Positions 9,769 through 20,048 of a stretch of DNA of 64,000 bases are shown here, one piece after another. The DNA comes from Trichaptum fuscoviolaceum. Lineage: Eukaryota; Basidiomycota; Agaricomycetes; Hymenochaetales; Trichaptaceae. Location of the stretch: NCBI GenBank assembly GCA_910574455.1, contig CAJSYZ010000008.1:3970707-4034706 (forward strand). Direction: 5' to 3'. Each line of letters opens with the position of its first letter. Within the stretch, counting starts at the first letter, position 1. The notes beneath the pieces are model-generated. The model did no database searches and was not told the origin of the DNA. It saw only the letters and a list, made by a program, of their open reading frames with translations. Made by a program: the position numbers and the translations under genes.

Positions 9769-10313
9769 TGTTACGTTCACGGCTTCGGAAGACTTATCAC
9801 GGAAATGATAAGTGACAAAAGCGTTGTTTGTGAACAAACAAGTGGTGAGATAAGAGTGGGCGCTTTAACGAGGCTCTCTTAAGCTCGGAAGTCGTGGGTG
9901 AACAGAGTCTTTGGCACGATGGTGTGAAAGACTATAGGAGGATTGACTTAAGTGTCATCCGAAGGCCTATGTACAGGGGTTTATATACTACAGAGGGAGA
10001 AACATAAATAGAACGCGCTTCTGGGGCTAACTGGGGCTAACTGGGGCTAACTGGGGCTAACTGGGGCTAACTGGGGCTAACTGTGAAACAGGGGAAATGG
10101 GGCTAACTGGGGCTACGTAGGGCTAACTGGGGCTATGGTAAAGCGAAGGGGCAATGTAAACAAAGAGACAGTAAAAGGGGGCTACCTGGGGCACCGAAGG
10201 TTAAAGGTAAAAAGGTTAAATGGTAAAGTCCGAGGGACAAAGACAAGCGTAGCCTAATCGGGTTACGTGAGGTAAACAAAGGTAAACATGGTCCGTATGC
10301 TTGATGCATAACA
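9769..10313 (-). repeat. E1 5' LTR (545 bp)
   Basis: The LTR has TG/CA ends: on the minus strand it starts TGTTATGC at 10313 and ends ACGTAACA at 9769. It contains a TATA box (TATATAAA, minus strand, 9980-9987) and a tandem repeat block in U3. The TATA-adjacent sequence AAACCCCTGTAC is shared with the E3 LTR, and the distance from the presumed R start to the LTR end (181 bases) matches E3 (182). No second copy is in the window. Confidence 0.8.
10021..10137. repeat. Tandem 10-base repeats in E1 U3
   Basis: Six exact copies of CTGGGGCTAA occupy 10021-10080, followed by degenerate copies to about 10137. They lie directly upstream of the TATA box in the minus-strand sense, where promoter or enhancer sites are expected. 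Similar CTGGGGC words recur at 10,180-10,195. Confidence 0.85.
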
Positions 10314-10316
10314 ATC

Positions 10317-11122
10317 TGTCGAGATCCCAGGCCCCTTTTCTCATTTCCCGCACTTTCCCGCCAAGGATCCCGACATGAGCAGACAATCCCGCGGGGAGAA
10401 TCCCGCCATTGGATTCCCCGCGCGAAACCCCTTTCCCGACTCGCACGATCCCCCGCAAGATCCCCCGCTCACGTGACCTATCCCGCACCACCGTCCCGAC
10501 CACCATGCACGCATACACACATTCATTTACGACGACCCGCCACGGCACACGTACATTCACTTATCAACATACGCTCATTAATCCGTTAGTACCTCAAGAG
10601 GACGACCTGCAACAGTCTGGCATACCTAGTCTGGCTAGTCGCGGCCCCGGACCGGACGCTGACGTCCACGGACAGGCCGTAGCCATCTGGAGAGACGGGA
10701 TAGACATGCCTAGCAGTGCGGTCGTAGCATGTATCGTTTGTAGTAGATAGGTGCGCATTGCGCAAGGACACTTAGCGTAGATTAACTATACAGTCTTTAC
10801 GAAGTAGATAAATAGCTGTAGGCATCGTAAGGAGCACCCCACTTTTGACCTCTTGTGGAGTGCTTCCTTAGGTGCGATCTCTCTCTTTTCTCCTGTGTAG
10901 TTAGTTGCGCAATACTTACTTGTGGAGTGCTTCCTTAGGGATCCGCTTACTTGACGTTCAAAGCAGTGAAGAGTCCTAGCTGGCCTTGAGAATCCCGCGC
11001 TTTCCCGCCTGAATTCCCACGCTCGTTCCCAGTCGCGAATCCAGATTCCCGAACGCGGGTTCTTGTCGCGAATTCCAGTTTCCCGAAACTGTTTCCCGCT
11101 ACAATTCCCGACGGTCGTAACA
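10317..11122 (+). repeat. E2 5' LTR (806 bp)
   Basis: It starts TGTCGAG and ends GTCGTAACA. It differs from the 3' LTR mainly by lacking 24 bases near 10,990, where the 3' copy carries the word AGAATCCCGCG twice, so slippage between short repeats explains it. The LTR is crowded with TCCCG words, including TTTCCCGC, and has the word CTTGTGGAGTGCTTCCTTAG twice (near 10,852 and 10,920). Confidence 0.95.
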
Positions 11123-11124
11123 TT

Positions 11125-11135
11125 AGGTCAAAAGT
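11125..11135 (+). promoter_or_regulatory. E2 self-priming primer binding site
   Basis: AGGTCAAAAGT starts two bases inside the LTR and is the exact complement of ACTTTTGACCT at 10841-10851 in the LTR, as expected if the RNA 5' end primes its own reverse transcription. A weak TATA-like ATAAAT lies about 33 bases before that LTR word. Confidence 0.7.
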
Positions 11136-11211
11136 CCTGGCTCACCGCCGCTCGGACTCGACACCCTCACGCTCTTTACTTCTACCCCCGCACCCGTACC
11201 GCCGACCCGCG

Positions 11212-12420
11212 ATGTCGTCCCACCAGGAATGGGGAGGACTCGCAGATACCTTCGCTTTCCCGTCCCCTAGCTCCTCGATGGAGGAAGACAAACTCCAGCC
11301 CATCCTTGATCGCCTCGACACCCTCGAAAAGCGCTACTCCAAGCTAGTCAACGAACACAATCAGGTCCAGAACACAGTCGCCCAGCTCAAGCACGCCAAC
11401 CAGGCGTTAGAAGCCCAAATCGCGAGTCAGCCCGCCTCCCCGTCTGGGGGCGGAGCCGGGCTCAAGATGAAGCTTCCCGACACCTTCGAAGGCGAACGAG
11501 CCAAGCTGGAGAACTGGATTCACCAGATTAAGCTCTACCTGTTCGGACAACATCCGGGACTAGACGAAACCCGCAAGGTCGCATTTGCTCTGATGCTACT
11601 GCGGGGGCCGGCGCAAGACTGGGCACGACCCATTCTAGATCGACTCCAGGACATCCCGACACCGCCAGAAGCCGCCAGCCTGGAGGCCCTGTTCGCCGCC
11701 CTTCGCGCCTCTTACGGGGAAATCGATGCAGACAAAGCCGCAGCCGACAAGCTGATGCGCCTACGCCAGACAGGAACGGTCGCCGAGTTTGCGTCGCAAT
11801 TCCGTGCCCTCCAAGCCCTCACCGGGTGGCCCAAGGACGCAACGACGGATGTCATCTACCTCGACATGTTCCGGAAGGGACTCAAAGACCAGGTTCGCCA
11901 GCACATCGCCAGCACAGAGGCGAAGGATATGAAATTCGATGCCTACGTCAACTGGGTTTCCGAGACGGACGAGAAGCTAAGGCTCGCACACGCCTATGGA
12001 CCAGCATCAAAGCCAGCGGCTACGCCCCGAAGCAATCCCGGCACCACTAGTTCAGCTCCGCGTACGATCCCGACTGCGGGCGCAAGCTCGACGAAGGATC
12101 CCAACGCAATGGAGATTGACAGGGTGCGCCGGGAGCGCAGGAGTAAGGGACTATGCTACTACTGCGGAGAGAAAGACCATTTGGTGAGCGATTGCCCAAC
12201 GCGACCGCCATCCCGAAACCTAAAGGCGACGAAATCCACGTCCCCGTCGAGCCCATCGCCCCCCGCGCTCCAGTCGTTCGAAGAAACGCTCAAACGTATG
12301 GCGGAACAGTACGTCCAGAATGTGCAGCAGTCCGTGCTACAGAACGCATTCGCCGCCATGACGCCCGCCGCCAAGAACGTTCACAATCCCGAAGCCCCGC
12401 CCCCAGCGGATTTTCAGTAG
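11212..12420 (+). CDS. gag: E2 Gag
   Basis: A 402-residue Gag starts at ATG 11212. It has an N-terminal coiled coil (LDTLEKRYSKLVNE), a retrotransposon capsid domain (LPDTFEGERAKLENWI, then GPAQDWA and WPKDA), a Thr/Pro-rich linker and one CCHC zinc knuckle CYYCGEKDHLVSDC that would package the RNA. The C-terminal part after the knuckle is helical and ends ADFQ. The TAG stop (12418-12420) is two codons after the slippery heptamer. The frame is intact. Confidence 0.92.
   Translation: MSSHQEWGGLADTFAFPSPSSSMEEDKLQPILDRLDTLEKRYSKLVNEHNQVQNTVAQLKHANQALEAQIASQPASPSGGGAGLKMKLPDTFEGERAKLENWIHQIKLYLFGQHPGLDETRKVAFALMLLRGPAQDWARPILDRLQDIPTPPEAASLEALFAALRASYGEIDADKAAADKLMRLRQTGTVAEFASQFRALQALTGWPKDATTDVIYLDMFRKGLKDQVRQHIASTEAKDMKFDAYVNWVSETDEKLRLAHAYGPASKPAATPRSNPGTTSSAPRTIPTAGASSTKDPNAMEIDRVRRERRSKGLCYYCGEKDHLVSDCPTRPPSRNLKATKSTSPSSPSPPALQSFEETLKRMAEQYVQNVQQSVLQNAFAAMTPAAKNVHNPEAPPPADFQ
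12408..12414 (+). promoter_or_regulatory. E2 putative -1 frameshift site GGATTTT
   Basis: gag reads GCG GAT TTT CAG TAG. The heptamer G GAT TTT, slipped by -1, gives GGA TTT TCA, which is the pol frame. GGAUUUU is the known shift site of red clover necrotic mosaic virus, so it is a credible slippery sequence although not a perfect XXXYYYZ. Confidence 0.6.
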
Positions 12421-15400
12421 GGTCGTATTGCTCAGTCGCGCCCTATACGACCCAACCGCCCTTGTGGCCGAAGAACTCTCTTAATAATGGTCCCTTGTAT
12501 TTAACCATCTCTACAATAGACCGTCGTCTTCGACGACATTTGAAGTTCCCGGTACAGGTTAGCGACGGAAAGACGGATGCCTTAGCCACAGTAATGTTAG
12601 ACAGCGGTGCGTCGGGAACTTTCATAAATTCCCGCTACGTTTCGCGACACGGACTCCAGACCCGAGACTTGGTAATCCCGATACTTTTGCGAAACGCAGA
12701 CAATTCCCCGAACGCGATTGGACGCATCACCAAGGAAGTAGTCCTCAACGTCGAGATGAAGGGACACTTAGAACAGTTGACCATGGCCGTCGCGGATATT
12801 GGCGACGACGATATTATCATGGGGATCGACTGGTTGCGGCACCATAACCCAACCATTGACTGGACCAACGATGTGGTCGATCTCAACCGCTGCCCGCCCC
12901 AGTGTGACAACCAGCAACGCCTGGTCCCGCTTCCCCGCCTCGCCATAGCAGAAGAAGTCGAGACCCCCTGGGGGCCCGACAGGACCCAGGCCGAATGGGA
13001 AGCTGTCCCACCGGGATTTCGGTACTCAGAAAAATATTGGGACCAGTACCACGACGCCGAATCCTACTTCGTCACGGCGGACGACCATTTCGCGTACAAA
13101 ATTGCCGCCTCGTACACCCACTCCCAGGCCATCGCTGAGAAGTCTGCGGTGAAGGAAGGCGAGAAAACCTTCGAAGAACTAGTTCCCCCCGAATTCCGTG
13201 AGTTTGCCGACGTTTTCTCGAAAGTTGAATCCGAAAGGCTTCCACTGCGCAAGCCGTATGACCACGCCATAGATTTAGAACCCGGGAAGGTTCCCCCGTA
13301 CAGCAAAATCTATCCCTTGGCCCCAGCCGAACGCGATGCCCTTCGCGAATTCGTTGACGAAAACCTGCGCAAGGGGTACATACGACCTTCGAAATCCCCT
13401 GCAGCGGCTCCCGTCTTCTTTATCAAGAAAAAGGATGGAACCTTGCGCATGGTAGTCGATTACCGACGACTGAACGACATCACGGTCAAGAATCGATACC
13501 CGCTTCCCCTCACGATGGAACTCGTAGACGCGCTGCAAAAGGCGAAAGTTTTCACGACTCTAGATTTACGATGGGGCTACCACAATGTGCGACTGAAGCA
13601 AGGCGACGAGTGGAAGGCTGCATTTCGGACTCAGGCAGGACATTTCGAACCAACGGTGATGACATTCGGGCTCACGAATGCCCCAGCAACCTTCCAGCAC
13701 ATGATGAACGATATCTTCAAAGACCTCATTGGAGTATACGTGATCATCTATCTTGACGACTTGCTAATCTTTTCCGAAGATGAATCGCAGCACGATGAAC
13801 ACGTACGGGAAGTCCTTAAACGGCTACGCGAAAACGACTTGTTCTGCAAACCCGAAAAGTGCAAATTCAAACAGACTTCCGTCGAGTATCTCGGGATGAT
13901 TATTTCGCAGGGAAAGGTGGCGATGGACCCGCCAAGGTACAGGCGGTCCTCGACTGGCCTACCCCGAAAAAGGTGAAAGACATTCAAGCCTTCCTCGGGT
14001 TCGCGAATTTCTATCGACGCTTCATTCGGGATTTCTCGCACATCGTCAAACCGCTCACGACGCTGCTGAAGAAGGACGTTCGCTGGGCCTGGACAGAAAA
14101 CCAGCAGTTCGCTTTCGACTATCTCAAGCGCATGTTCACGACCGCCCCCGTCCTGATGATGCCAGACATGTCGCGACAATTCATCGTGGAATGCGACGCC
14201 TCTGATTTCGCGACCGGCGCGGTCTTGTCCCAGGAAGGCGACGACGGGCTGATACATCCGGTCGCCTTTTTCTCGAAGTCCCTCAACGATGCGGAACGCA
14301 ACTACGAGATTTATGACAAGGAGCTACTCGCGATTATTAGAGCTCTTGACGAGTGGCGACATTATCTCGAAGGTGCGAGTCATAAACTCGATATCGTGTC
14401 TGACCACAAGAATCTGCTATATTTCTCTGAATCCCGAACGCTGACGCGACGCCAAGCCCGGTGGAGTCTGTTCCTCACTCGCTTCGATTTTACGATTCGC
14501 CATCGCCCAGGGCGACTCGGGGGCAAACCCGACGCCATGTCACGACGCGTCGATCTTCAACCCGAAGGCGAAGACAACACGGGACGGACCCTCTTGACCC
14601 CCGAAATGTTTCGACTAAAGGCAATTCGTCGGGGAATGACGCAGGTACACGGGGATCAGGCCCTCCTACGACGCATTCGTAAGTCAGATCAGTATGAAGA
14701 CGAACTGGTGGACGCAATCGAGTTGGTCAAGTCCAAGGCGCCTCGAGTCCTGACCAAGGAACTTGAGGACTGGAGCACCGAGGAAGGCCTCATCCTGTAC
14801 CAGGGTAAGGTTTACGTCCCGAAAGACGAGACCATTCGCCGGGATGTGGTGAAGACTTACCACGACAGTCTCCCTGCCGGACATCCTGGACGTTGGAAAA
14901 CGTTTGAGATGGTAAGCCGCAACTACTGGTGGCCCGGGATGTCTAACTTCGTAGAACGATACGTTTCGGGATGCGATACCTGTGCACGCACGAAGAACCG
15001 ATCCCAACGCCCGGTAGGACTCCTGCAACCGAACGAAATCCCGCAGGGCCCCTGGCAGGCGATTTCGTGCGATTTCATCACCCAGCTCCCCCGATCTGAG
15101 GATTACGACGCAATTTTCGTGGTGGTCGACCGTCTCACCAAGCAAGCGCATTTTATCCCGACCACGTCTGATGTCGATGCACCGGAAACCGCAGAACTCT
15201 TCCTGCAACACGTCTGGAAGCTGCACGGAACCCCCCGCCAGATCATATCCGACCGCGGACCACAGTTTGTCGCGCAGTTCATGAAAGCCCTTTTTTCCCG
15301 ACTCGGTATCAAGGGTACCACGTCGACTGCGTATCACCCGCAGACGGATGGGCAAACCGAAAGGGTAAACCAAGAGCTGGAACAATATTTACGGGCTTTC

Positions 15401-16350
15401 ATCGATACACGACAAGAAAACTGGGCCGGATTACTCCCGATGGCAGAGTTCGCGCACAACACGAAAGCGCACGCGGCAACACGACAATCCCCGTTCGCGC
15501 TCGTCTACGGCTACAATCCCGAATTCACGATTGCCCCGAGCGACGGCCTGTCCACGGTCCCCGCCGCGGACGCACGACTACAGGAGCTTCAGCAGGCACA
15601 GGAAGAGGCAAGAGCGGCTTTGGAGGTTGCGGCAGAGCGCATGAAGCAGCACTACGATCAGGCCAGGAACGAGGCCCCGCAGTACGCAGTCGGGGATAAA
15701 GTATGGCTCGAGGCAACGAACGTTCGGCGACCGGGAGCGCGCAAATTATTACCGAAACGACTAGGGCCGTATAAAGTGAAGGCAAAGCTAAGTGACCTCA
15801 CCTACGAACTCGAACTCCCCGCGTCGCTGAAGATTCACCCGTATTTCACGTATCGCTGCTCTCGCCATACCACGAAGACGACATTCCCGGTCGAACGCAA
15901 CCCCCGCCGCCCCCAGTCGAAGTAGAAGGAGATCTGGAATACGAGGTGGAAGAGGTACTGGACGCTAGACGGTTTAGACGGAGGTTTGAATATTTGGTAC
16001 GATGGAAGGGATATTCGAGCGCGGAAGATACATGGATTCCCGCAAAGGATATGGGTAATGCAAAGGCTAAAATTCGCAGTTTCTATCGAAAACACCCGGA
16101 CGCCCCTCGAGAAGTCAACGCTATCGAGCTCTGTGACCTGAGCAAGATTCAAGCTTGGCGCCCCGGAGTTGCGCCTTTGGAGGGGGGTAATGTCGAGATC
16201 CCAGGCCCCTTTTCTCATTTCCCGCACTTTCCCGCCAAGGATCCCGACATGAGCAGACAATCCCGCGGGGAGAATCCCGCCATTGGATTCCCCGCGCGAA
16301 ACCCCTTTCCCGACTCGCACGATCCCCCGCAAGATCCCCCGCTCACGTGA
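12408..16350 (+). pseudogene. pol: E2 pol (protease-RT-RNase H-integrase-chromodomain) with two frameshifts
   Basis: Pol is read in the -1 frame from gag. Motifs in order: protease LDSGASGTF (about 12,600), reverse transcriptase YLDD (13,750), RNase H VECDASDFATGA (14,187), integrase zinc domain (H at YHDSLPAGH, C at GCDTC), DDE core (SCDFITQ, ISDRGPQF, TDGQTERVNQE), GPY region and chromodomain (YLVRWKGYSS, 15,990). A base is missing near 13,928 (MDP then AKVQAV in the next frame) and another near 15,858 (IHPYFT then SLLSPYHED). The last frame crosses the polypurine tract and stops inside the 3' LTR at 16350, as in related fungal elements. It cannot make full Pol without two frame corrections. 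Confidence 0.9.
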
Positions 16351-17020
16351 CCTATCCCGCACCACCGTCCCGACCACCATGCACGCATACACACATTCAT
16401 TTACGACGACCCGCCACGGCACACGTACATTCACTTATCAACATACGCTCATTAATCCGTTAGTACCTCAAGAGGACGACCTGCAACAGTCTGGCATACC
16501 TAGTCTGGCTAGTCGCGGCCCCGGACCGGACGCTGACGTCCACGGACAGGCCGTAGCCATCTGGAGAGACGGGATAGACATGCCTAGCAGTGCGGTCGTA
16601 GCATGTATCGTTTGTAGTAGATAGGTGCGCATTGCGCAAGGACACTTAGCGTAGATTAACTATACAGTCTTTACGAAGTAGATAAATAGCTGTAGGCATC
16701 GTAAGGAGCACCCCACTTTTGACCTCTTGTGGAGTGCTTCCTTAGGTGCGATCTCTCTCTTTTCTCCTGTGTAGTTAGTTGCGCAATACTTACTTGTGGA
16801 GTGCTTCCTTAGGGATCCGCTTACTTGACGTTCAAAGCAGTGAAGAGTCCTAGCTGGCCTTGAGAATCCCGCGACGCGCCTGGATAGAATCCCGCGCGTT
16901 TCCCGCCTGAATTCCCACGCTCGTTCCCAGTCGCGAATCCAGATTCCCGAACGCGGGTTCTTGTCGCGAATTCCAGTTTCCCGAAACTGTTTCCCGCTAC
17001 AATTCCCGACGGTCGTAACA
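16191..17020 (+). repeat. E2 3' LTR (830 bp)
   Basis: Preceded by the polypurine tract GGAGGGGGGTAA. Apart from 24 extra bases near 16,870 it matches the 5' LTR wherever I compared them, so the insertion is fairly recent. CAATC of the target duplication follows. Confidence 0.95.
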
Positions 17021-17025
17021 CAATC

Positions 17026-17559
17026 GGTATATATCGCAAGTGTTCATACTCCTGGTTTGTTCCTTCTGGATCATCCGAAAAGTGTTTGAGTAAGGCTTTA
17101 TACTGTAGCTTGAATGCACTTTAACAAGATGACTTACGGCCGTCAGCGAATCAACAAGTATCCCATCGATATGTAGGCAACACTCATTATCTGCAACTTC
17201 GCTCACGTCGTAAGGCTTCAGAATAAGCTCTGTGATACGCATCACTACACCTGTTCGGTCGTCCAGCGTATTGGCAAGCCGGATTTTCTGCTTCGCGAAT
17301 GCCTGGATCATCGAAAGTATGTTCTCGGTGGACAACTGGCTGATTTAGGAGGTGGTCGTGAACTTCCCTTGCCCAGCTCGCTCTCAACTCACATCGTCTT
17401 ATTCATCAGCGACACAACTCACTTCGATACTGATTGACCAAGGACAGCACCACCATAGTCCTAGATTTAAGAAAGTAAGACCACTACAGGCCGGAACAAA
17501 TGACTATTCGAGAAGAGCTCACTCGAGTGGTTGTCCATCCCCTCGCACGAACATACCAC
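17026..17559. other. Host sequence between E2 and kinase relic, no gene recognised
   Basis: Before E2 inserted, this joined directly to the E1 LTR edge. Minus-strand frames at 16997-17335 and near 17,190-17,390 are open for 60-110 codons but show no family I recognise. Confidence 0.3.
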
Positions 17560-18790
17560 AGATCAAGTTCACTGTACCTTTCGTAATACCGATACCGTAT
17601 CCGTGAGACAGAACTCTACCTTCACCATCGAGTCCTTGATGCCAACCAGACGGCACGACAGCGCAGCATGTCCGTTCCGCACGACCTTGCTCGAGGTGAA
17701 CTTGATAGCGTTGCCGACAATGTTCGTAATGACCTGGCGCAGATGCAGCGAGTAACCGATGAGCTGATCAGGAATGTCTGGGTAAACGTCATATGTGAGG
17801 TCGAGGTTGTTTTGCGATGGTCGTACAACGAGAGTCTTGAGGTTACCAAAAACCGTGTGTCTCAGTGAATACCAAACTTGCTCTATCGTCATCCTGCCTG
17901 CTTCGAATGTAGTAATTAATCGAAATATTAGCAACTGAATTTGGAAGCATCGGCGGCGGATTAGCTTACTCTTCGAGATATCCAAAATATCGACATTAAT
18001 CAATAGCAGACTCCGAGCCAAACTATGCACCAGCAGAAGACTCTCGCGCTGACTCTTATTCAAATTGCTATCCAGCGTAAACTCTTTCATGCCAATGATA
18101 CCGTTCATAGGGGTCGAATCTCATGAGACGTGTTCGCCAAGAACTCCAACTTGGAGCGACTGGCAAGTTCGGCAGCTTCACGAGCGGCGGCGTTCTTCTA
18201 AATCGACTCGCGCAAGTAGTGCACAATTTAATTGATTTGATGAGTCTCAAAGGATTCCATCTCGCCTGAGCCTTTGACGGTGATGAAAACACGTGAAGTC
18301 GCCGTTTATAGCTGCAGTACTGATCTGCGCGAAACCACGCACTTCGGTCGTCAAGTTTCCGGCCATGGTGTCAACAGCCATTCTATTCGGAGTGCGTTCA
18401 GTATAAACCACACTACACAACTCAGCGGAATGCTAGTGAAATAAACATACGTGATTTTTTGCTGTGACATGAACATTCTCGATTTCAGCTTGAACACCGA
18501 GTTTTTTTGTTCTGACTTCCCGCGCGACTTTGGTCACCCCCGCAGTGAAGAGAGCCAGCTGGTCAACCATGCCATTGATGGCCAAGTCCAGAATATCACC
18601 CTGAACAGACACGCCCACGATCTCCTGCGTCAAGTCGCCACGAGCGACGGTCATAGTCGCGACAACAATGGTACGCACTTGAAAGTTCAACTGCGTCAAA
18701 GAAAAAGTGAGACAATTCTCTCCAAGACAAAAGCGCAGCATAGGTTGACCGCCCATTTGCTGTACTAGTAGTCACAGTCTCGAGCTCCAT
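17560..18790 (-). pseudogene. Group III (Nik1/Os-1-like) hybrid histidine kinase fragment
   Basis: Minus-strand blocks match the fungal osmosensing and fungicide-target kinase family. A HAMP block contains VARGDLTQEIVGVSVQG (about 18,640). A second HAMP contains MAGNLTTEVRGFAQIS (about 18,340). The dimerisation and H-box region reads TSHEIR and then breaks. The ATPase N-box side reads VITNIVGNAIKFTSS (about 17,720), and the next D-G-I-G-I turn is out of frame. Frames change at the H-box and just before 17,580, and stops interrupt it. The receiver domain and most HAMP repeats are missing. It was once a cytosolic phosphorelay sensor and now cannot be active. A possible intron remains near 18,390-18,460. 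Confidence 0.8.
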
Positions 18791-19219
18791 CGCCCCGCGA
18801 AGTTGTCCAGATCAATAATTGTCTAACACATTTAGCTTCGGTTAGATCTGTGTTGATATGATATGTTTGAAGAGCAAAGTATCCGAAATAGACGCATGTG
18901 GTTTCGCTGATGAATAAACCAGTATAAGCCTAGTAATATAATAGCAAGAAGAGAAGTCTGTACTTATAGTTCCAGAGGCTTCAAAGGTTGCGCTTATTCT
19001 CTTCCCTCGCATGCCCTCATAGATGTTCGCCACCGTAGTCCGATGCTTGTGAACTAGATGTAGCGCCTAGGTTCACGCTACCTTCCGGAGACTTGCTAGA
19101 GATTGGCCGGGAGATGCTGGCAGCTGTTTCATGGAAGGATGTTCGCCTCGCTTCATCGCGTTTTTCACTATCGGAGGTGTATCACATTCAACTAGAGGTA
19201 TGAAGGTGTCTCGCAAGAC

Positions 19220-19480
19220 GGTATGAGGTGGTGTTCCGAGGCCGGGGCCGGGGCCGTCAGCCTGCAATTGACGACGCGAGATTTACTACGTTGCAATGGC
19301 GGTTTCGGCGCAGGAAACTGATATGTGAAGCGAGGGGCATCCAAGGACACATGCGCAAGGCTGGCGCGGGATCGGTCGTGTAGTTCATCTGCCCCCTCAT
19401 CAATAGCGTCCTCTGCCACCTCTTCAATCGTCAGCGGACGGCCCTTGCCCTTCCTTTCCTATAAGGCGGTGTCGACTCTA
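19220..19480 (-). pseudogene. Unrecognised coding-like fragment next to E3
   Basis: A minus-strand frame reads GKGRPLTIEEVAED then DEGADELHDRSRASLA and a Pro-rich stretch, ending at TAG near 19,207. An in-frame TAG sits just upstream of the basic start, and E3 is inserted 90 bases further up. The composition looks like real protein but I do not recognise the family. It may be a broken exon whose 5' part is beyond E3. Confidence 0.3.
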
Positions 19481-19566
19481 GTTGAAGACGAAGGATTGTT
19501 ACTTATTTTTGATGAAGATTACAACAATTGGTGATGCAACATGTATCGGCCTATCCTCAGCGGGTG

Positions 19567-20033
19567 TGTTACGTTTTCTTACTATGTCAGCGGCCCCCAT
19601 TACTCCGAACCCTTCGCCCTATTTGTTTCTATTCTTGTTCTGCTCAGTCATCCTCCGATGTAACCCTCAACCCTCAGCCAATCCCGATGTTACACATGTA
19701 CCCTTTGCCCTAACCCTTTGCCCATCGCTCTCACACTATTATTAGTAGCCTATCGTCTACTCTCTTATTGTTCTCTTCTTACTCATCTTTCGATGTACCC
19801 TTGCTCCGCAGCTACAGTATATAAACCCCTGTACTTAGCATGATCGAACTCTAAGTTCGATCTCCTTTGTCAAACCCCCCGTCTCTAGTCTCTGCTATAC
19901 ATCTGTTTCTCTCTACTCTACATCGTAGGCCTTTGTCCATACAACACCTAGTGTTGAGCCCTAGCTCCGCTATCACTGAGCAACTTAACGTTGCGTTCCC
20001 CAACTATACGAGACCGTAAGTTGAGACGTAACA
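19567..20033 (+). repeat. E3 5' LTR (467 bp)
   Basis: It starts TGTTACGT and ends ACGTAACA, so the ends form an 8-base inverted repeat. A TATA box (TATATAAA) is at 19818-19825. The presumed RNA start is near 19,850, giving an R-U5 part of about 182 bases. One extra G near 19,720 is the only difference seen from the 3' LTR. Confidence 0.95.
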
Positions 20034-20036
20034 ATT

Positions 20037-20048
20037 AGATCGAACTTA
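20037..20048 (+). promoter_or_regulatory. E3 self-priming primer binding site
   Basis: AGATCGAACTTA begins three bases (ATT) after the LTR and is the exact complement of TAAGTTCGATCT at 19852-19863, about 34 bases after the TATA box start. The ATT-AG spacing is the same in E1, but the paired sequence differs. Confidence 0.75.

Larger units (their letters stand above)
1400..10313 (-). mobile_element. E1: Ty3/gypsy chromovirus, 3' end truncated
   Basis: Read on the minus strand the order is: LTR (10313-9769), primer site, upstream ORFs with an integrase-zinc-like domain, an AUG-less extension leading into gag, gag, pol ending in a chromodomain, and two ORFs after pol. It shares this plan with E3. 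The 3' LTR expected near 1,300-1,400 is missing, so the element is truncated or deleted there. The gene order (integrase after RNase H) and the chromodomain place it in the chromoviruses. Coding damage includes an in-frame TGA in pol and a frame break between the upstream ORFs. E2 has inserted at its LTR end. Confidence 0.85.
10317..17020 (+). mobile_element. E2: Ty3/gypsy chromovirus, nested in the E1 LTR end
   Basis: A complete element with LTRs at 10317-11122 and 16191-17020, flanked by a 5-base target duplication CAATC (10312-10316 and 17021-17025). The left copy of the duplication includes the final CA of the E1 LTR, so E2 inserted exactly over that edge after E1. Order: LTR, self-priming site, gag, pol with chromodomain, polypurine tract [15 protein letters not shown]. 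It is more GC-rich than E1 and E3, and pol has two 1-base deletions. Confidence 0.95.

Noticed and set aside
10021..10137. Regular repeats resembling a CRISPR array
   Set aside because: Units are 10 bases with no spacers, and the context is a fungal LTR.
10216..10750. Frames of 113-114 codons near 10,216-10,750
   Set aside because: The same frames recur at 16,090-16,624; they are LTR sequence of E2.
12153..12407. Start of E2 pol at an internal codon near 12,153
   Set aside because: This part of the pol frame overlaps gag and lacks protein-like features; pol-like sequence begins after the slippery site.
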